Notes: generated by a model not told the origin, from the sequence alone. 64,000 nucleotides of DNA from Ralstonia sp. RRA (GCF_037023145.1 NZ_CP146091.1:1302001-1366000), one strand, 5' to 3'. Shown: positions 49,125 through 58,619, numbered from the stretch's first letter. Made by a program: numbers and translations.

Positions 49125-50561
49125 CTGTGAGCCATGACTAGCCCTCTCCGTGTGGAATCGCTGATAGCAAGTCGAGCAGACGTACGCCCGTTTCGGGTAG
49201 GCGCGCCGGTTCGCTTCGCGGCGAATCTCATCCTTTGTGATGGGTGGAAGTGTATGTGCCTCCAACTCGTCGGGGTCGAAGATGCCGTTGCACGACCCAC
49301 ACCGGCTTCCGAGCGCTTCGACGAGCGCGACTTGCCTTTCCACCTGGTAGGCAGTTCGTTTCTTCATGTGGCCCTCCACTGGTTCCTTCTTGTGCAGTTT
49401 TCCGTACAGCAGCCTGGCGCGCAGCACCTCGAAGCTGTAGCCCCGGCCGGCACGGTTAATGACCTTCGCCACGCCGTTCAGGGCTTCCGTGTAGCCGTTC
49501 GAAATCGGGTGGTCGAAGTAGGCGAGCATCTCCTCGCGCCAGTTACGGGTGGACGTGAGCAACGGCTGAAAGCTCTTCTTGCCCTTCTTCATGGCGGCTG
49601 GCACAGACTTGCGCCATTCGTCCAGTCGCTCCGCGGCGTCGGCCTTGGACGGCGCGTCGTAGATGTCGTAGAACGCTTCCTTCAGCCGGTAGGCGGTCGC
49701 CACGTGCGGCTCGTTGTCCAGCCACATCTGGAGGTTGAAGCGACCCTGCTCGTCGAGGTTCTTGTAGCGCATCCGGAGCAATGCCTTGCGCCGCATCCAG
49801 TCCCGACCCACGGCCTTCTCCTGGTCCCTGGCCAGCGTGATTCGGATGTCGTCCATGGCGCGGTTCGCCATTCTTACCAGGTGAAACTTGTCGACAACGA
49901 CCGGCAGGCCAGGGAAGACGGATTGCGCGGCATCCTTGTACGGCTTCCACATGTCGATAGCGAGGCCCTTGACGCCGCCGCGCTCCTTGAACTGATGCAG
50001 CCACGCAGTCACGAGCGGCTTGTCGCGGTCGGGCAGCATGTCGATGGGAACCCGGTTGACGACGTCGGTGATGATGCACCGGAGCTTGCCGTCAATCTGC
50101 GTCTCGTCGATGCCCAGCCATTCTGGCAGCCAAGGCTTGTACTCAGCGTTCAGGCGTTCGATGTAGTCGCCGGCCAACGTGCGGACGGTCTTGTCATCGC
50201 AGCCGACGTGCTCGGCGATACGAGTGAAGGTGTCCCGGAGGCACTGCTCTTCGATGTACTGGACGCAACGAGCCGTCATGCGCGTCGCCGGGTGGATGCC
50301 GCCCAGCGGCTGGATGAACGTGCCGCCGCACTCGCGGCACCTGAAGCGCTGGGCATTGGCTTCGATACTCACCGGACGGCCCCGAATAGGGCTATCTCGG
50401 AAAATGATCATTTTGGGGCCGTGCTTATAAACTCGGCCAATTACGCCGCATTTTTGACATGCTTCGGGCAAAACTGTGTAGTCAGCCGAGATAACGTACT
50501 GGTCGTCTTCGGTACGGACGGCGGTCGGCTCCCAGCCTGGAAGGTCAAGAATGTCAGTCAT
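49113..50561 (-). CDS. ISL3-family transposase with C-terminal Cys/His module
   Basis: 482 residues. N-terminal zinc finger (CQKCG ... CRECGGTF), helix-turn-helix region (ARCVQYIEEQCLRDTFTRIA), then a DDE catalytic domain: first Asp in WLGIDETQIDG, second in VVDKFHLVRMANRAMDDIR, Glu in SNGYTEALNGVAKVINRAGR. The last 60 residues add CGSCNG...HTLPP...CSTCYQRFH, a zinc/HNH-like module beyond the usual core. The ATG overlaps the methyltransferase stop by four bases, so both come from one message. Confidence 0.93.
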   Translation of the reverse strand: MTDILDLPGWEPTAVRTEDDQYVISADYTVLPEACQKCGVIGRVYKHGPKMIIFRDSPIRGRPVSIEANAQRFRCRECGGTFIQPLGGIHPATRMTARCVQYIEEQCLRDTFTRIAEHVGCDDKTVRTLAGDYIERLNAEYKPWLPEWLGIDETQIDGKLRCIITDVVNRVPIDMLPDRDKPLVTAWLHQFKERGGVKGLAIDMWKPYKDAAQSVFPGLPVVVDKFHLVRMANRAMDDIRITLARDQEKAVGRDWMRRKALLRMRYKNLDEQGRFNLQMWLDNEPHVATAYRLKEAFYDIYDAPSKADAAERLDEWRKSVPAAMKKGKKSFQPLLTSTRNWREEMLAYFDHPISNGYTEALNGVAKVINRAGRGYSFEVLRARLLYGKLHKKEPVEGHMKKRTAYQVERQVALVEALGSRCGSCNGIFDPDELEAHTLPPITKDEIRREANRRAYPKRAYVCSTCYQRFHTERASHGSQPST

Positions 50562-51376
50562 GCAACACTCGCGTCGAACAGGCCGTGTTGCTCTGCAATT
50601 TCGGCAGGAGCAAAAAGCCCGCAGCCTTGCCGTTCGGCATTTGAGATGCGCTCGCAGGCGATGTCGAAAAACTTCGGCTCAAGTTCAATGCCAATGAATT
50701 GTTTCCCGCGCCGCGCACACGCAACCCCAGTCGTTCCGCTGCCCATGAATGGGTCAAACAGAACGCCCGCACCAGTGGTCTCGATTACAGTTTCGGGAAG
50801 TGCGACTGGGAACGGAGCCGGATGCCCTGTTTCCTGCCGCTCCATGCCAAGCCGCCACACATCTCCGCTTCCAGAAGCGGAATGGCTCTTCAGCGAAAAC
50901 GACTGCTTTGCGAAAAGCATCACCCACTCTTGGCGCGTGCAGTAATGCCTAAGATTCACATCAATTCCAGTTCCGCGGTCCCAAATGATGATTTGTCGAA
51001 GAAGGGCCTCTCCGAAGTTAAAGGACAAGGGAACTCGTATCGTTCCATGCTCGACGCGTGGCCGATGATTGTAAAAGACGGCTTGCTTGGAGAGCCGCCA
51101 CATTTCAGAAAGACATTTCCGCTGCCAGTCGTCATATTCGCCCTGAGGAAGCGCGTCCGAATGCAGGCCGTAACCATCCCGGAACCGTCCTCCTTTGTTG
51201 GCCGCCCCAGGCTTGTACATGCCTTTCCCGCCGCCGCCCGGGATGAGTCCCATGTTGTAGGGCGGACTGGTGACCGTGACGTCGACGCACTCATCGCTCA
51301 TCTCCGACATCACTTCCAGGCAATCACCGCAATACAAAGTTGCCGAGCCAATTTTCACTTTGGTTACGCTGCTCAT
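50558..51376 (-). CDS. Beta-class DNA methyltransferase, IS passenger
   Basis: 272 residues, start MSSVTKVKIGSATLYCGDCL with GAGG five bases upstream (an in-frame ATG six codons earlier lacks this). Catalytic motif IV is VTSPPYNM near residue 40. Motif I (FDPFMGSGTTGVA) and GIELEPKFFDIACERI lie near the C-terminus, the beta-class order. SPPY often marks N4-cytosine methylation, but N6-adenine cannot be excluded. It could protect the element or time transposition by hemimethylation; that is inference. No cognate restriction enzyme is nearby. Confidence 0.92.
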   Translation of the reverse strand: MSSVTKVKIGSATLYCGDCLEVMSEMSDECVDVTVTSPPYNMGLIPGGGGKGMYKPGAANKGGRFRDGYGLHSDALPQGEYDDWQRKCLSEMWRLSKQAVFYNHRPRVEHGTIRVPLSFNFGEALLRQIIIWDRGTGIDVNLRHYCTRQEWVMLFAKQSFSLKSHSASGSGDVWRLGMERQETGHPAPFPVALPETVIETTGAGVLFDPFMGSGTTGVACARRGKQFIGIELEPKFFDIACERISNAERQGCGLFAPAEIAEQHGLFDASVA

Positions 51377-51389
51377 GAATCCCTCGTTC

Positions 51390-51448
51390 CACACGTTATT
51401 CCGAATTTTAATTATATTCGAGAATCATGAATTACACACGTTATTCCG
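51390..51448. repeat. Subterminal direct repeats in the IS right end
   Basis: CACACGTTATTCCG at 51390-51403 and 51435-51448; the second copy is part of the right inverted repeat. The spacing places both just upstream of the methyltransferase start, so they may be transposase-binding or autoregulatory sites. Confidence 0.65.
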
Positions 51449-51455
51449 CAGAGCC
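51430..51455 (-). repeat. Right terminal inverted repeat (IRR)
   Basis: Read inward from 51455 it begins GGCTCTGCGGAATAACGTGT, complementary to the left end. The 8-bp duplication follows at 51456-51463. Confidence 0.85.
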
Positions 51456-51467
51456 ATATTTATACAG
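51456..51467. promoter_or_regulatory. Right half of the split LexA (SOS) box
   Basis: ATATTTAT (target duplication) followed by ACAG. Only two bases further the Cys-rich gene starts, so the intact box would have overlapped its promoter region. Confidence 0.78.
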
Positions 51468-51468
51468 T

Positions 51469-51690
51469 ATGAGCAAACCAATATGCCCAGGTCTCAGAGG
51501 AGATCTAGCGGCCAGCGACATCGTCTGGTTCTACCGTGAGCGCACGTGCTGCACGTGCTCACATGCCATCTGCGAGCTTGAAGGACAAGGCGATGGGCTA
51601 TTTTTGAACGTAGTGGCGGGGTGTGATCGGGGGTTGCGGAACAGCAGCTACCCGTGTGACTCATACGAGCGCGAACCTGGTGTCGACTGA
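51469..51690 (+). CDS. Small Cys-rich phage protein, formerly SOS-linked
   Basis: 73 residues, MSKPICPGLRGDLAASDIVW, then CCTCSHAIC and later cysteines (AGCDRG, SYPCDS). It was divergent from SRAP across a LexA box now split by the element, so it may have belonged to the phage's damage response. No family recognised; not a shadow of another frame. Confidence 0.6.
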   Translation: MSKPICPGLRGDLAASDIVWFYRERTCCTCSHAICELEGQGDGLFLNVVAGCDRGLRNSSYPCDSYEREPGVD

Positions 51691-51797
51691 AGGGGAAAGT
51701 TTTTGCGAAAACCGCGCTTTGGCGAATCGCAATGACCCAGCAGGCGATCTATGACCCAAGCATTGCGCTTGGCGGCCTGCAAAGCCTTATGAATACT
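51691..51797. other. Phage right arm with integrase arm-site motifs
   Basis: No gene seen. AATGACCCA at 51731-51739 and ATGACCCA at 51751-51758 match motifs left of the integrase gene at 1153-1161 and 1217-1225. Confidence 0.5.
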
Positions 51798-51888
51798 TGG
51801 CGGAGAGAAGGGGATTCGAACCCCTGATAGGCTATTAACCTATACACGCTTTCCAGGCGTGCGACTTCAACCACTCATCCATCTCTCC
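51798..51888 (-). tRNA. tRNA-Ser (GGA), prophage attachment site
   Basis: 91 bases, GGAGAGAT... to encoded CCA. The anticodon stem CACGC/GCGTG holds loop CTGGAAA, giving anticodon GGA. A long variable arm (TATAGGTTAATAGCCTATC) and standard T arm (GGTTCGAATCC) identify tRNA-Ser. The 3' 46 bases equal the att core at 1055-1100, so the phage restores an intact tRNA on integration. Confidence 0.96.
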
Positions 51889-52177
51889 GGAAGCCCGCGA
51901 TTGTAGCACACCGCGCAAGGACGCCAAGCCCCGCACGTGGTCTCGGCCCAAGTTCGGTGATGCGTCGACACGAATCTCACGGGAAGCGAGCCATTCGCCA
52001 CCTGCCAACACGCTGCCGCCAGCCAGGGCGCAATTCGCTGCGCCAAATCGGACAGGTCTTATACACCCGCACGGAACGCATCGGTACATTCGACCCCGGT
52101 GCCTAGCGTGACGCAAATTTTTGTGTCGTGCGGCATGACCCGATTTTCAGTTTCTTTCTCAAGCGAGTGATGACGCC

Positions 52178-53320
52178 ATGCAGTTCGACCTGCCTTTCTC
52201 CCGTCTCGCACGCGAACAAGGTCGCCTTGCAGGCAACATTATCCCGGCGCGTCGAGTCCGGCGGTCGCTATGCGCTTGTCTTGCCCTGCTGTACGGATCC
52301 ATGACGGCTGTCATCCCCGTACCCGCATTGGGCGTGACGCCGGTAGCGGATGCGCCAGCAGTGTCGAACGTGGCATTCACGCCGACGGCTGGCAACCTTG
52401 TCGATGTGCGTTTCTCCAATCCCTCCCGTGCGCCGTGGGGTGCCTCTGCGATGTCGTCGCCGACAGCAGATTCGCAATCCGGCATGCGAGCAGGCGAGAT
52501 TGCGAGCACGCTTCGCAAGGCGCTCGCGCGTGCGGATCTGCCGGGTGACCTGCTGCAGCAGATCACGCGACTGCTTCGCGGAAACGTCGACATGTCGGCG
52601 CGAGGCGTGGCGGGCGACTACTTCCGTGTCGCCTACGAACCCGTTGCAGAGGCTTGCTGCGAGCAGGCCATCCGTCTGACCGCAATCGAAGTGCAGTTCC
52701 AGGGCAAGCGCTATGCAGGCGTTTGGTTTGCAACGAACGAGCGTCCGCAGGGCGACTACTACCGATTCGACGGCACGCTCATGGCGGGGCTGCGTTTCAC
52801 CTTGCCGGTTCAGGCAACCCGCATCAGCTCGGATTTTGGCGAGCGCACGCATCCTGTCACGGGTGTCCATCACGGACACTCCGGTGTGGACCTTGCGGCA
52901 CCGATCGGCAGGGCTGTGCGAGCTTCCGAGGCAGGCGTGGTTGCGCATATCGGCAATGAGCGGCGCGGCTACGGAAAATATGTGGTCATCCGGCATGCAG
53001 ATGGCCACACGTCCTACTACGCGCATCTCTCCAAGATCGAACCCAAGCTCCGGGTGGGAATGTCCGTCGATCGCGCTCAACGTGTTGGTGCGGTTGGTCG
53101 TACCGGCACGGCAACCGGACCGCACCTGCATTTCGAAGTCCGTCGTGCCGATCGTCCTATCGATCCGCTTGCCTTGATTCACAAAGCAAGTACGCAAGCC
53201 CTACGCGGCGATCAACTCGCGGCATTCCAGCGTGTTGCCACCTTGGCGATGACGCGTCTTGCCGGCGCTGGGCCGGCATCGGTGGTGGCGACTTCTGCCG
53301 CCCAGAGCAACGTGTGTTGA
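52178..53320 (+). CDS. M23 family metallopeptidase, exported
   Basis: 380 residues. After a basic N-terminus there is a hydrophobic export segment (SLCACLALLYGSMTAVIPVP). The C-terminal LytM/M23 domain has GVHHGHSGVDLAAPIG (His...Asp), YYAHLSKIEP and GPHLHFEVR (HxH) for zinc. It should cleave peptidoglycan crosslinks or regulate amidases. First chromosomal gene right of the prophage. Confidence 0.9.
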   Translation: MQFDLPFSRLAREQGRLAGNIIPARRVRRSLCACLALLYGSMTAVIPVPALGVTPVADAPAVSNVAFTPTAGNLVDVRFSNPSRAPWGASAMSSPTADSQSGMRAGEIASTLRKALARADLPGDLLQQITRLLRGNVDMSARGVAGDYFRVAYEPVAEACCEQAIRLTAIEVQFQGKRYAGVWFATNERPQGDYYRFDGTLMAGLRFTLPVQATRISSDFGERTHPVTGVHHGHSGVDLAAPIGRAVRASEAGVVAHIGNERRGYGKYVVIRHADGHTSYYAHLSKIEPKLRVGMSVDRAQRVGAVGRTGTATGPHLHFEVRRADRPIDPLALIHKASTQALRGDQLAAFQRVATLAMTRLAGAGPASVVATSAAQSNVC

Positions 53321-53343
53321 TGCGTGTGCCAAGTCTGCGGTCC

Positions 53344-53365
53344 GCCTCCGTAGCGCTACGGAGGC
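53344..53365 (+). terminator. Perfect palindrome, possible terminator
   Basis: GCCTCCGTAGC paired with its exact complement, centred on GCGC, directly after the peptidase gene. There is no T tract, so it may act as an RNA stabiliser instead. Confidence 0.5.
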
Positions 53366-53453
53366 GCCACCCGTAGCCAACCGGGTTCAACGAGAACGGT
53401 GCGCTTCTTACGATGGAGGTCTCTCTCCTCTCATCGTTTCAAGGACCGTTTTC

Positions 53454-54161
53454 ATGATCAAGACTCTTGCACTGCCCGGCGCGCTGGCGCTGCTGTTCTC
53501 GGGCGCGGCATTCGCCCAAGCCACCGCCGATGCTTCAAAGGAAGAGGGCTACTACGGCGCTGCTCGCATCGTGGGTGCTAAGCACAAGGCCGACGACATG
53601 GCTTCCACTGCGCGCCCGCGGATCGGTAGCTTCGTTTCGATTGACGACAGTGCCAATCTCGTCACGGGTTCGTTCGCGCTGGGTTACGACTTCGCCAACG
53701 GCTGGCGCGTCGAAGGTGAATACACGCTGCCGCGTACTGATTCCTTTGTGAGCGGTTCGACCCGTTGGCCCAGCAACAACTATCACGACATCAAATCGCA
53801 ACGCCTGATGGCCAATGTGTACCGCGACTTCGCGGTGGCCAAGAACGTGTCGGTGTACGCCATGGGCGGTCTGGGTCTGTCCATGCTGAAATCGGAAGGC
53901 GCGCAGATCAATCCGGCCAATGGTTTTGGCGGTCCGTTCAACTCTGCAAGCCAGACTAATTTGGCGTGGTCGCTGGGTGCGGGTGTTTCGTACTCCCCGA
54001 TCAAGAAGCTGACCCTGGACCTGGGCTACCGCTATGTCGATATGGGCAAGACGGAAAGCGGTTGGAACGCATTCACCAACGCTGTCGGCATGCAAGATGA
54101 AATGCTGCGCGCCAAACTGGTTTCGCACGAAATCTATCTGGGTGCACGTTACAAGTTCTAA
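53454..54161 (+). CDS. Outer-membrane beta-barrel protein
   Basis: 235 residues, start MIKTLALPGALALLFSGAAF, a clear signal peptide cut after AFA. Alternating strands (FALGYDFANGWRVEGEYTLP, LDLGYRYVDMG) and a terminal YKF typical of Omp85-dependent barrels. Resembles opacity/OmpA-N-like 8-strand barrels. Upstream in-frame extension is rejected as it lacks a signal peptide. Function unknown. Confidence 0.85.
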   Translation: MIKTLALPGALALLFSGAAFAQATADASKEEGYYGAARIVGAKHKADDMASTARPRIGSFVSIDDSANLVTGSFALGYDFANGWRVEGEYTLPRTDSFVSGSTRWPSNNYHDIKSQRLMANVYRDFAVAKNVSVYAMGGLGLSMLKSEGAQINPANGFGGPFNSASQTNLAWSLGAGVSYSPIKKLTLDLGYRYVDMGKTESGWNAFTNAVGMQDEMLRAKLVSHEIYLGARYKF

Positions 54162-54220
54162 AAACCTGTCTGCGATACCTTCCTAATCACCACGTTGGAG
54201 AACCCACCGTGTTGGTTTTA

Positions 54221-54252
54221 CGCCCGGAGCGTTGATGCGCGCCGGGCGTTTT
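54221..54252 (+). terminator. Intrinsic terminator
   Basis: CGCCCGG stem with CCGGGCG and then TTTT, after the barrel gene. Confidence 0.75.
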
Positions 54253-54267
54253 CGCATCTGATGGAAA

Positions 54268-54300
54268 AAAATCGCTCGGGCTGCGTTTCCGAGCGATTTT
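54268..54300. terminator. Bidirectional terminator
   Basis: AAAATCGCTCGG pairs with CCGAGCGATTTT around a short loop. A- and T-runs on both sides let it work on either strand. Confidence 0.78.
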
Positions 54301-54515
54301 CGTTTACGCGAAACGGCGCTTGATTGCCGACTTCGTGTAGGGCTCCGGCAGGGCGCCATGTGCAGGCACAGCAGAGGAATTTAGGTCGGTTTGGCTGGTA
54401 CTGCAAATCAATCTTCGCTTCATTTCCAGTTGTTGCTAGGCAATCCTGGCCGATGTTATAAACACGAGCGCAACAATCTGTAGCAATGGCCCCCATCATA
54501 TTGCGAGAGAAAAAA
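54301..54515. promoter_or_regulatory. Upstream region of the autotransporter
   Basis: AT-richer than its surroundings and without a good ORF. The last part (ATATTGCGAGAG before the ATG at 54516) holds the ribosome-binding site. No clear promoter could be fixed by eye. Confidence 0.4.
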
Positions 54516-57500
54516 ATGAATAAGAATGCGTGGAGTCTGGGTGTTGGCGGGATGGCGATTATTACTGGCACGATGCCCGTTGGTGCCTACGCCGCCTGTT
54601 CGTCGACAGCGCCGACCAGTGGTACGACGGTCAATTGCTCGAATCCGGGCATTCCGTCGGTGAATGCGGTTGCCGGTAGCACCAATGTCACCATCAATAT
54701 CGATTCAACGGCCACCGGCAGCTACACGTTGGCAACGACGCCGACGCCATTTTCTGTTGATACGCAAAGCGCCATCACCAATAACGGCAATCTCTCGCTG
54801 TCTGGCAATGGCACCGGAGTTGCAAACCGCGGTGCCATGCTGATTGGGGTGAATAACAACAACACGATCACCAATGGCGTGACCGGTGTGATCACGACCA
54901 CCGGCACATACAACGATGGCATAGCCGCCAACGGCAATGGCAATACGCTTGTCAACAATGGCTCCATTACAACCACCGGCAACAATTCGTATGGCATGAC
55001 TGCCGCGTGGGGCCAAAGCAATCCGGGAGCCTCGGGCAATACGATTACCAACACCGGTACGGTAACGACGTCCGGAAGCAATGCTCGCGCGGTGTCGTTG
55101 CTTGGTGGCAACGGCACCGTCAATAACAGCGGTACGCTGACTTCCAACGGCAGGGATGCTCCGGCCGTCTATATGCAGGGCAATAACGACACCCTGAACA
55201 ACAGCGGCACGATTCAGACGACGGGCACCGCATCGAGCAGCGGCAGCGTGGATGCGGTGGTGTCGAACACGCTCGGCAGCTCGTTTACCGCAACCATCAA
55301 CAACCAGGCTGGCGGCCGGATCATCAGCAACAACGGTATCGGTGTCCGCTCGACCAACGGCGCCACGACGATCACCAATGCAGGGTTGATCCAGGGCGGT
55401 GGTGGGACGGCTATCCAGGGCGGCAACGGCAACGTGACGCTGATTCTGCAGACGGGCTCGCAGATCATCGGTACGGCCAACGGTGGTGGCGGCACTAACA
55501 CGGTGACGCTGCAAGGTACGGGCACGGCGTCCAATGCGTTCACCAATTTCCAGAGCCTGACCATGGCCGGTACCGCCTGGACCTGGGCAGGCACCGGTAC
55601 GTTCTCAACCGCGCTGGTACAGAGCGGCACGCTCAATCTGACGGGCACGCTTGGCACGACCACAGCCTCCGTCGTTGCCACCGTCAACGCTGGCGCGACG
55701 TTGCAGGCGAATGCGTCGAACTTGCCGCTGTCCGTGACTGACAACGGGCTCGTGCGCTTCCAGCAGGACAGCGCCGGCACCTACACGGGTACCATCAGCG
55801 GGTCCGGTGCGGTTGAGAAGACCGGCGCGGGTACCTTGACCGTGTCTGGCAGCAACACGTATGCCGGCGGTACGACCATTACGCAGGGCGCGTTGTCGGT
55901 GGCCGCAGACAATGCATTGGGCGCGTCCGCGGGTGCGCTCACGCTCAACGGCGGTACGCTGCAACTCGGCAGCGCGTTCAACCTGGCATCAAGCCGCGCG
56001 GTGTCGATTACGGCCAACAACGGCACGATCGATACGCAGGGCTTCAATTCCACGGTTGCGCAGAACATCACCGGAACGGGTTCGCTGACCAAGCTCGGCA
56101 GCGGTGTCCTCACGCTGAACGGGGCGAACAGCTACGCCGGCGGTACCAACGTCAATGTCGGCACCCTGGTTGTCGGCGATGGCACCAGTGCATCGGCGGC
56201 GCTCTCTGGCGGCGGCGCGGTGTCGGTGGCCGGCGGTGCGACGCTCGGTGGCTATGGCAGCGTGACCGGCAACGTGACGAACAATGGCACGATTGGCGTT
56301 GCGAATGCGTTGGCCAGTCTGGCTAGCGGTGCAACCGGCAACTTCCAGATCAACGGCAATCTGACCAATGCGGGACTCGCGCAACTTGGGGGTAGCGGGG
56401 TCGGCAACACCCTGACCGTAGCGGGCAACTACACCGGCCAGAGCGCGACGATCGCGCTGAACACAGTACTGGCGGGTGATGGTGCGGCATCGGACAGACT
56501 CGTTGTGAGCGGCGGCACTGCAAGCGGCTCAAGCGCGCTCAAGGTGACGAACGTGGGTGGGGCAGGCGCGCAAACGATCGCCGACGGTATTCAGGTCGTG
56601 CAGGCAGTCAACGGGGCGACGACTGGTGCGAGTGCCTTTACGCTGTCGGGCGGCTCAGTCAGCGCTGGGGCCTACACGTACTTCCTGGCCAGGGGTGGTG
56701 CATCGAGTGGCACAGGCAACAACTGGTATCTGCGTAACACGATTCCCCCCCGCGCCTACACCGGCTCCCACACCAACTCCTACACCCACGCCGACTCCTA
56801 CACCGGCGCCAGCCCCGACCCCGACGCCTGCGCCTGTACCGCCCATTACGTCGGCTGAAGGCACGCCGACCTCGATCGTCGAGGCCATTGCAGATGCAGC
56901 ACCGGGTGCTGCTCCGTTGCCCATCTATCGCCCGGAAGTGCCGCTGTACTCGGAAGCGCCGGCGGTCGCACGGCAGCTCGGCTTGCTGCAGATCGATACG
57001 TTCCATGACCGCCAGGGCGAGCAGGGTTTGCTGACTGAAAACGGCGCCGTGCCGGCTTCGTGGGCGCGTGTGTGGGGTGGTAACACCAACATCAAGCAGA
57101 AGGGCGATGTGAACCCGTCGTTTGACGGAACGGTGTGGGGTATGCAGGTTGGTCAGGATCTATACGCAGACACCCAACAGAGCGGCCATCGCAATCACTA
57201 TGGCGTGTTGCTGGGCTTCTCGCGCGCGGTGGGTGACGTGAGTGGTTTCGCGTTGGCGCAGCAGGGGCTGGGCGTCGGCTCCTTGCAGGTCAACGGTTAC
57301 AACCTCGGCGGTTACTGGACACATGTCGCGCCGACGGGGTGGTACACGGATGCCGTCTTGATGGGCAGCGCGCTAACGGTGCGCACAAGCTCAAACGACA
57401 ACGTGCACGGTTCCACCAACGGCAACGCCATTACAGGCTCTGTCGAAGCCGGACTGCCGATCCCGCTCAGCCAGGGGCTGACGCTTGAACCGCAGGCGCA

Positions 57501-57876
57501 ACTGGTTTGGCAACGGTTGTCGCTCAAGGATTTCAACGACGGAGTCTCGAACGTGTCGTGGAACAACGGCAACACGTTCCTGGGCCGCGTGGGTGCACGG
57601 CTGCAATGGTCGTTTGATTCGAACGGGATCAACTGGAAGCCGTATCTGCGCTTGAACGTGCTGCGTTCGTTCGGTTCGGATGACAAGACCACGTTTGGTG
57701 GAAGCACCACGATTGGCGCGCAGGTTGGCCAGACGGCCGGGCAGATCGGTGCAGGGCTGGTCGCGCAACTCAGCAAACGCAGCAGTGCGTATGCAACGCT
57801 CAGCTATCTCACGAATCTGGGTGGCGAGCACCAGCGCACGGTCCTGGGCAACGTGGGGGTGCGTTGGGCGTGGTGA
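54516..57876 (+). pseudogene. Autotransporter (type Va), passenger and barrel out of frame
   Basis: MNKNAWSLGVGGMAIITGTM with a signal peptide ending AYAA, then about 700 residues of Asn/Gly/Thr-rich beta-helix repeats (SGTLTSNGRDAPAVYMQGNN) and two passenger-associated repeats (AVEKTGAGTLTVSGSNTYAG, LTKLGSGVLTLNGANSYAGG). The first frame reads to 56858. The barrel lies in the next frame after a PT-rich linker: SWARVWGGNTNIKQKGDV through GNVGVRWAW to 57876. The shift is at the C7 run 56745-56751. Restored length about 1120. As written, the passenger lacks its barrel. Confidence 0.85.
56745..56751 (+). repeat. Poly-C tract at the passenger/barrel frame break
   Basis: Seven C in a row. Six (or nine) would join passenger, Pro-Thr linker and barrel in one frame. 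Homopolymeric tracts in adhesin genes are classic slipped-strand phase switches. Confidence 0.75.
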
Positions 57877-57900
57877 GGTGGCCCGGGTGGCTCGGGCAGC

Positions 57901-58320
57901 TTAGGCGGCTGCCTGCAGCAGCATCGCCTCCATGTAGGCCATGACGTAGCGCTCGTCGTCCAGGATTTTGAGCGCGCGCTTGACGATGAATGGCGTCGGT
58001 CGGCTGCAGTCGATCGACGCAATCGTCTGTCGGTCGAACCAGGCGCAGTGGGCAATCTCCTGAGCTGGGCGGGCGATGGCACTGGCTTCGATGTCGGCGA
58101 CAAACACGTGGTGCCGCTTGTTGCCACCAGCGAATTGGAACAATGGGCGTACGGTACGGCAGACGATGCCCGTTTCCTCCGCCAACTCGCGGCGGGCGGC
58201 GTCGCCCAGTGTTTCACCGCGGCGCGGTTTGCCACCAGGCAACACCCAGCGAGCATTGAGCCGGGCGACCAGAAGGATCCGGTCACCGCGTTTGCAGAGG
58301 ACGGTTGCTCGTTCTTTCAT
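57901..58320 (-). CDS. NUDIX hydrolase
   Basis: 139 residues. The NUDIX box is GGKPRRGETLGDAARRELAE followed by ETGIV, matching Gx5Ex7REUxEExGU. It should hydrolyse nucleoside-diphosphate derivatives with Mg2+. Convergent with the autotransporter, with only 24 bases between. Substrate not predictable. Confidence 0.92.
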   Translation of the reverse strand: MKERATVLCKRGDRILLVARLNARWVLPGGKPRRGETLGDAARRELAEETGIVCRTVRPLFQFAGGNKRHHVFVADIEASAIARPAQEIAHCAWFDRQTIASIDCSRPTPFIVKRALKILDDERYVMAYMEAMLLQAAA

Positions 58321-58619
58321 GACTGGGCTTCCACAGCGGCGAACATAAAAAAACTGCCGCCCAGAGGCGGCGAAATGGAAAGTGTCTAAAGCAAGTTGCT
58401 GGACCGCGGGAGTGGACCACGCCCAACACAGTCATTCTCTCGAAGGGGCGCCGTACTCTGAATGAGATTTGTCCGATTTGGCTACGTGATGCCGTAGGAC
58501 AAGACCGAATATGGTTTGTCGTCCGTTTGTTCTGATGCGCGTCGCGCCGATCTCTTGGGCGCAAGAGATTCCGGCGTAACATCGCACTCTATACCGCGCC
58601 ATTGAAGGTTCGTCACACC
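58321..58619. other. Intergenic region between NUDIX and kinase genes
   Basis: About 300 bases without a supported gene. A CCGCC-loop-GGCGG hairpin lies near 58357-58372. The divergent promoters of both neighbours should be here, but none stands out clearly. Confidence 0.45.

Larger units (their letters stand above)
49099..51455 (-). mobile_element. ISL3-family insertion sequence with methyltransferase passenger
   Basis: 2357 bp bounded by imperfect terminal inverted repeats beginning GGCTCTGCGGAA (about 20 of 26 match) and flanked by perfect 8-bp duplications ATATTTAT at 49091-49098 and 51456-51463. ISL3-family elements make 8-bp AT-rich duplications and have ends starting GGCTCT. It carries an ISL3-type transposase and, transcribed first, a DNA methyltransferase. 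A second, partial copy enters the window at 1-712. Confidence 0.93.
50744..51843. repeat. Direct repeat copy B (right end of the complete prophage)
   Basis: Matches 1-1100 throughout. It covers part of the methyltransferase, the element's right end, the Cys-rich gene and the phage arm up to the att core in tRNA-Ser. Confidence 0.93.

Noticed and set aside
49134..50945. 603-codon plus-strand frame opposite the transposase and methyltransferase
   Set aside because: Shadow of two well-identified genes, without its own motif or ribosome-binding site.
50558..51376. Methyltransferase as part of a classical restriction-modification system
   Set aside because: No restriction endonuclease gene is adjacent, and the gene lies inside the boundaries of an insertion element.
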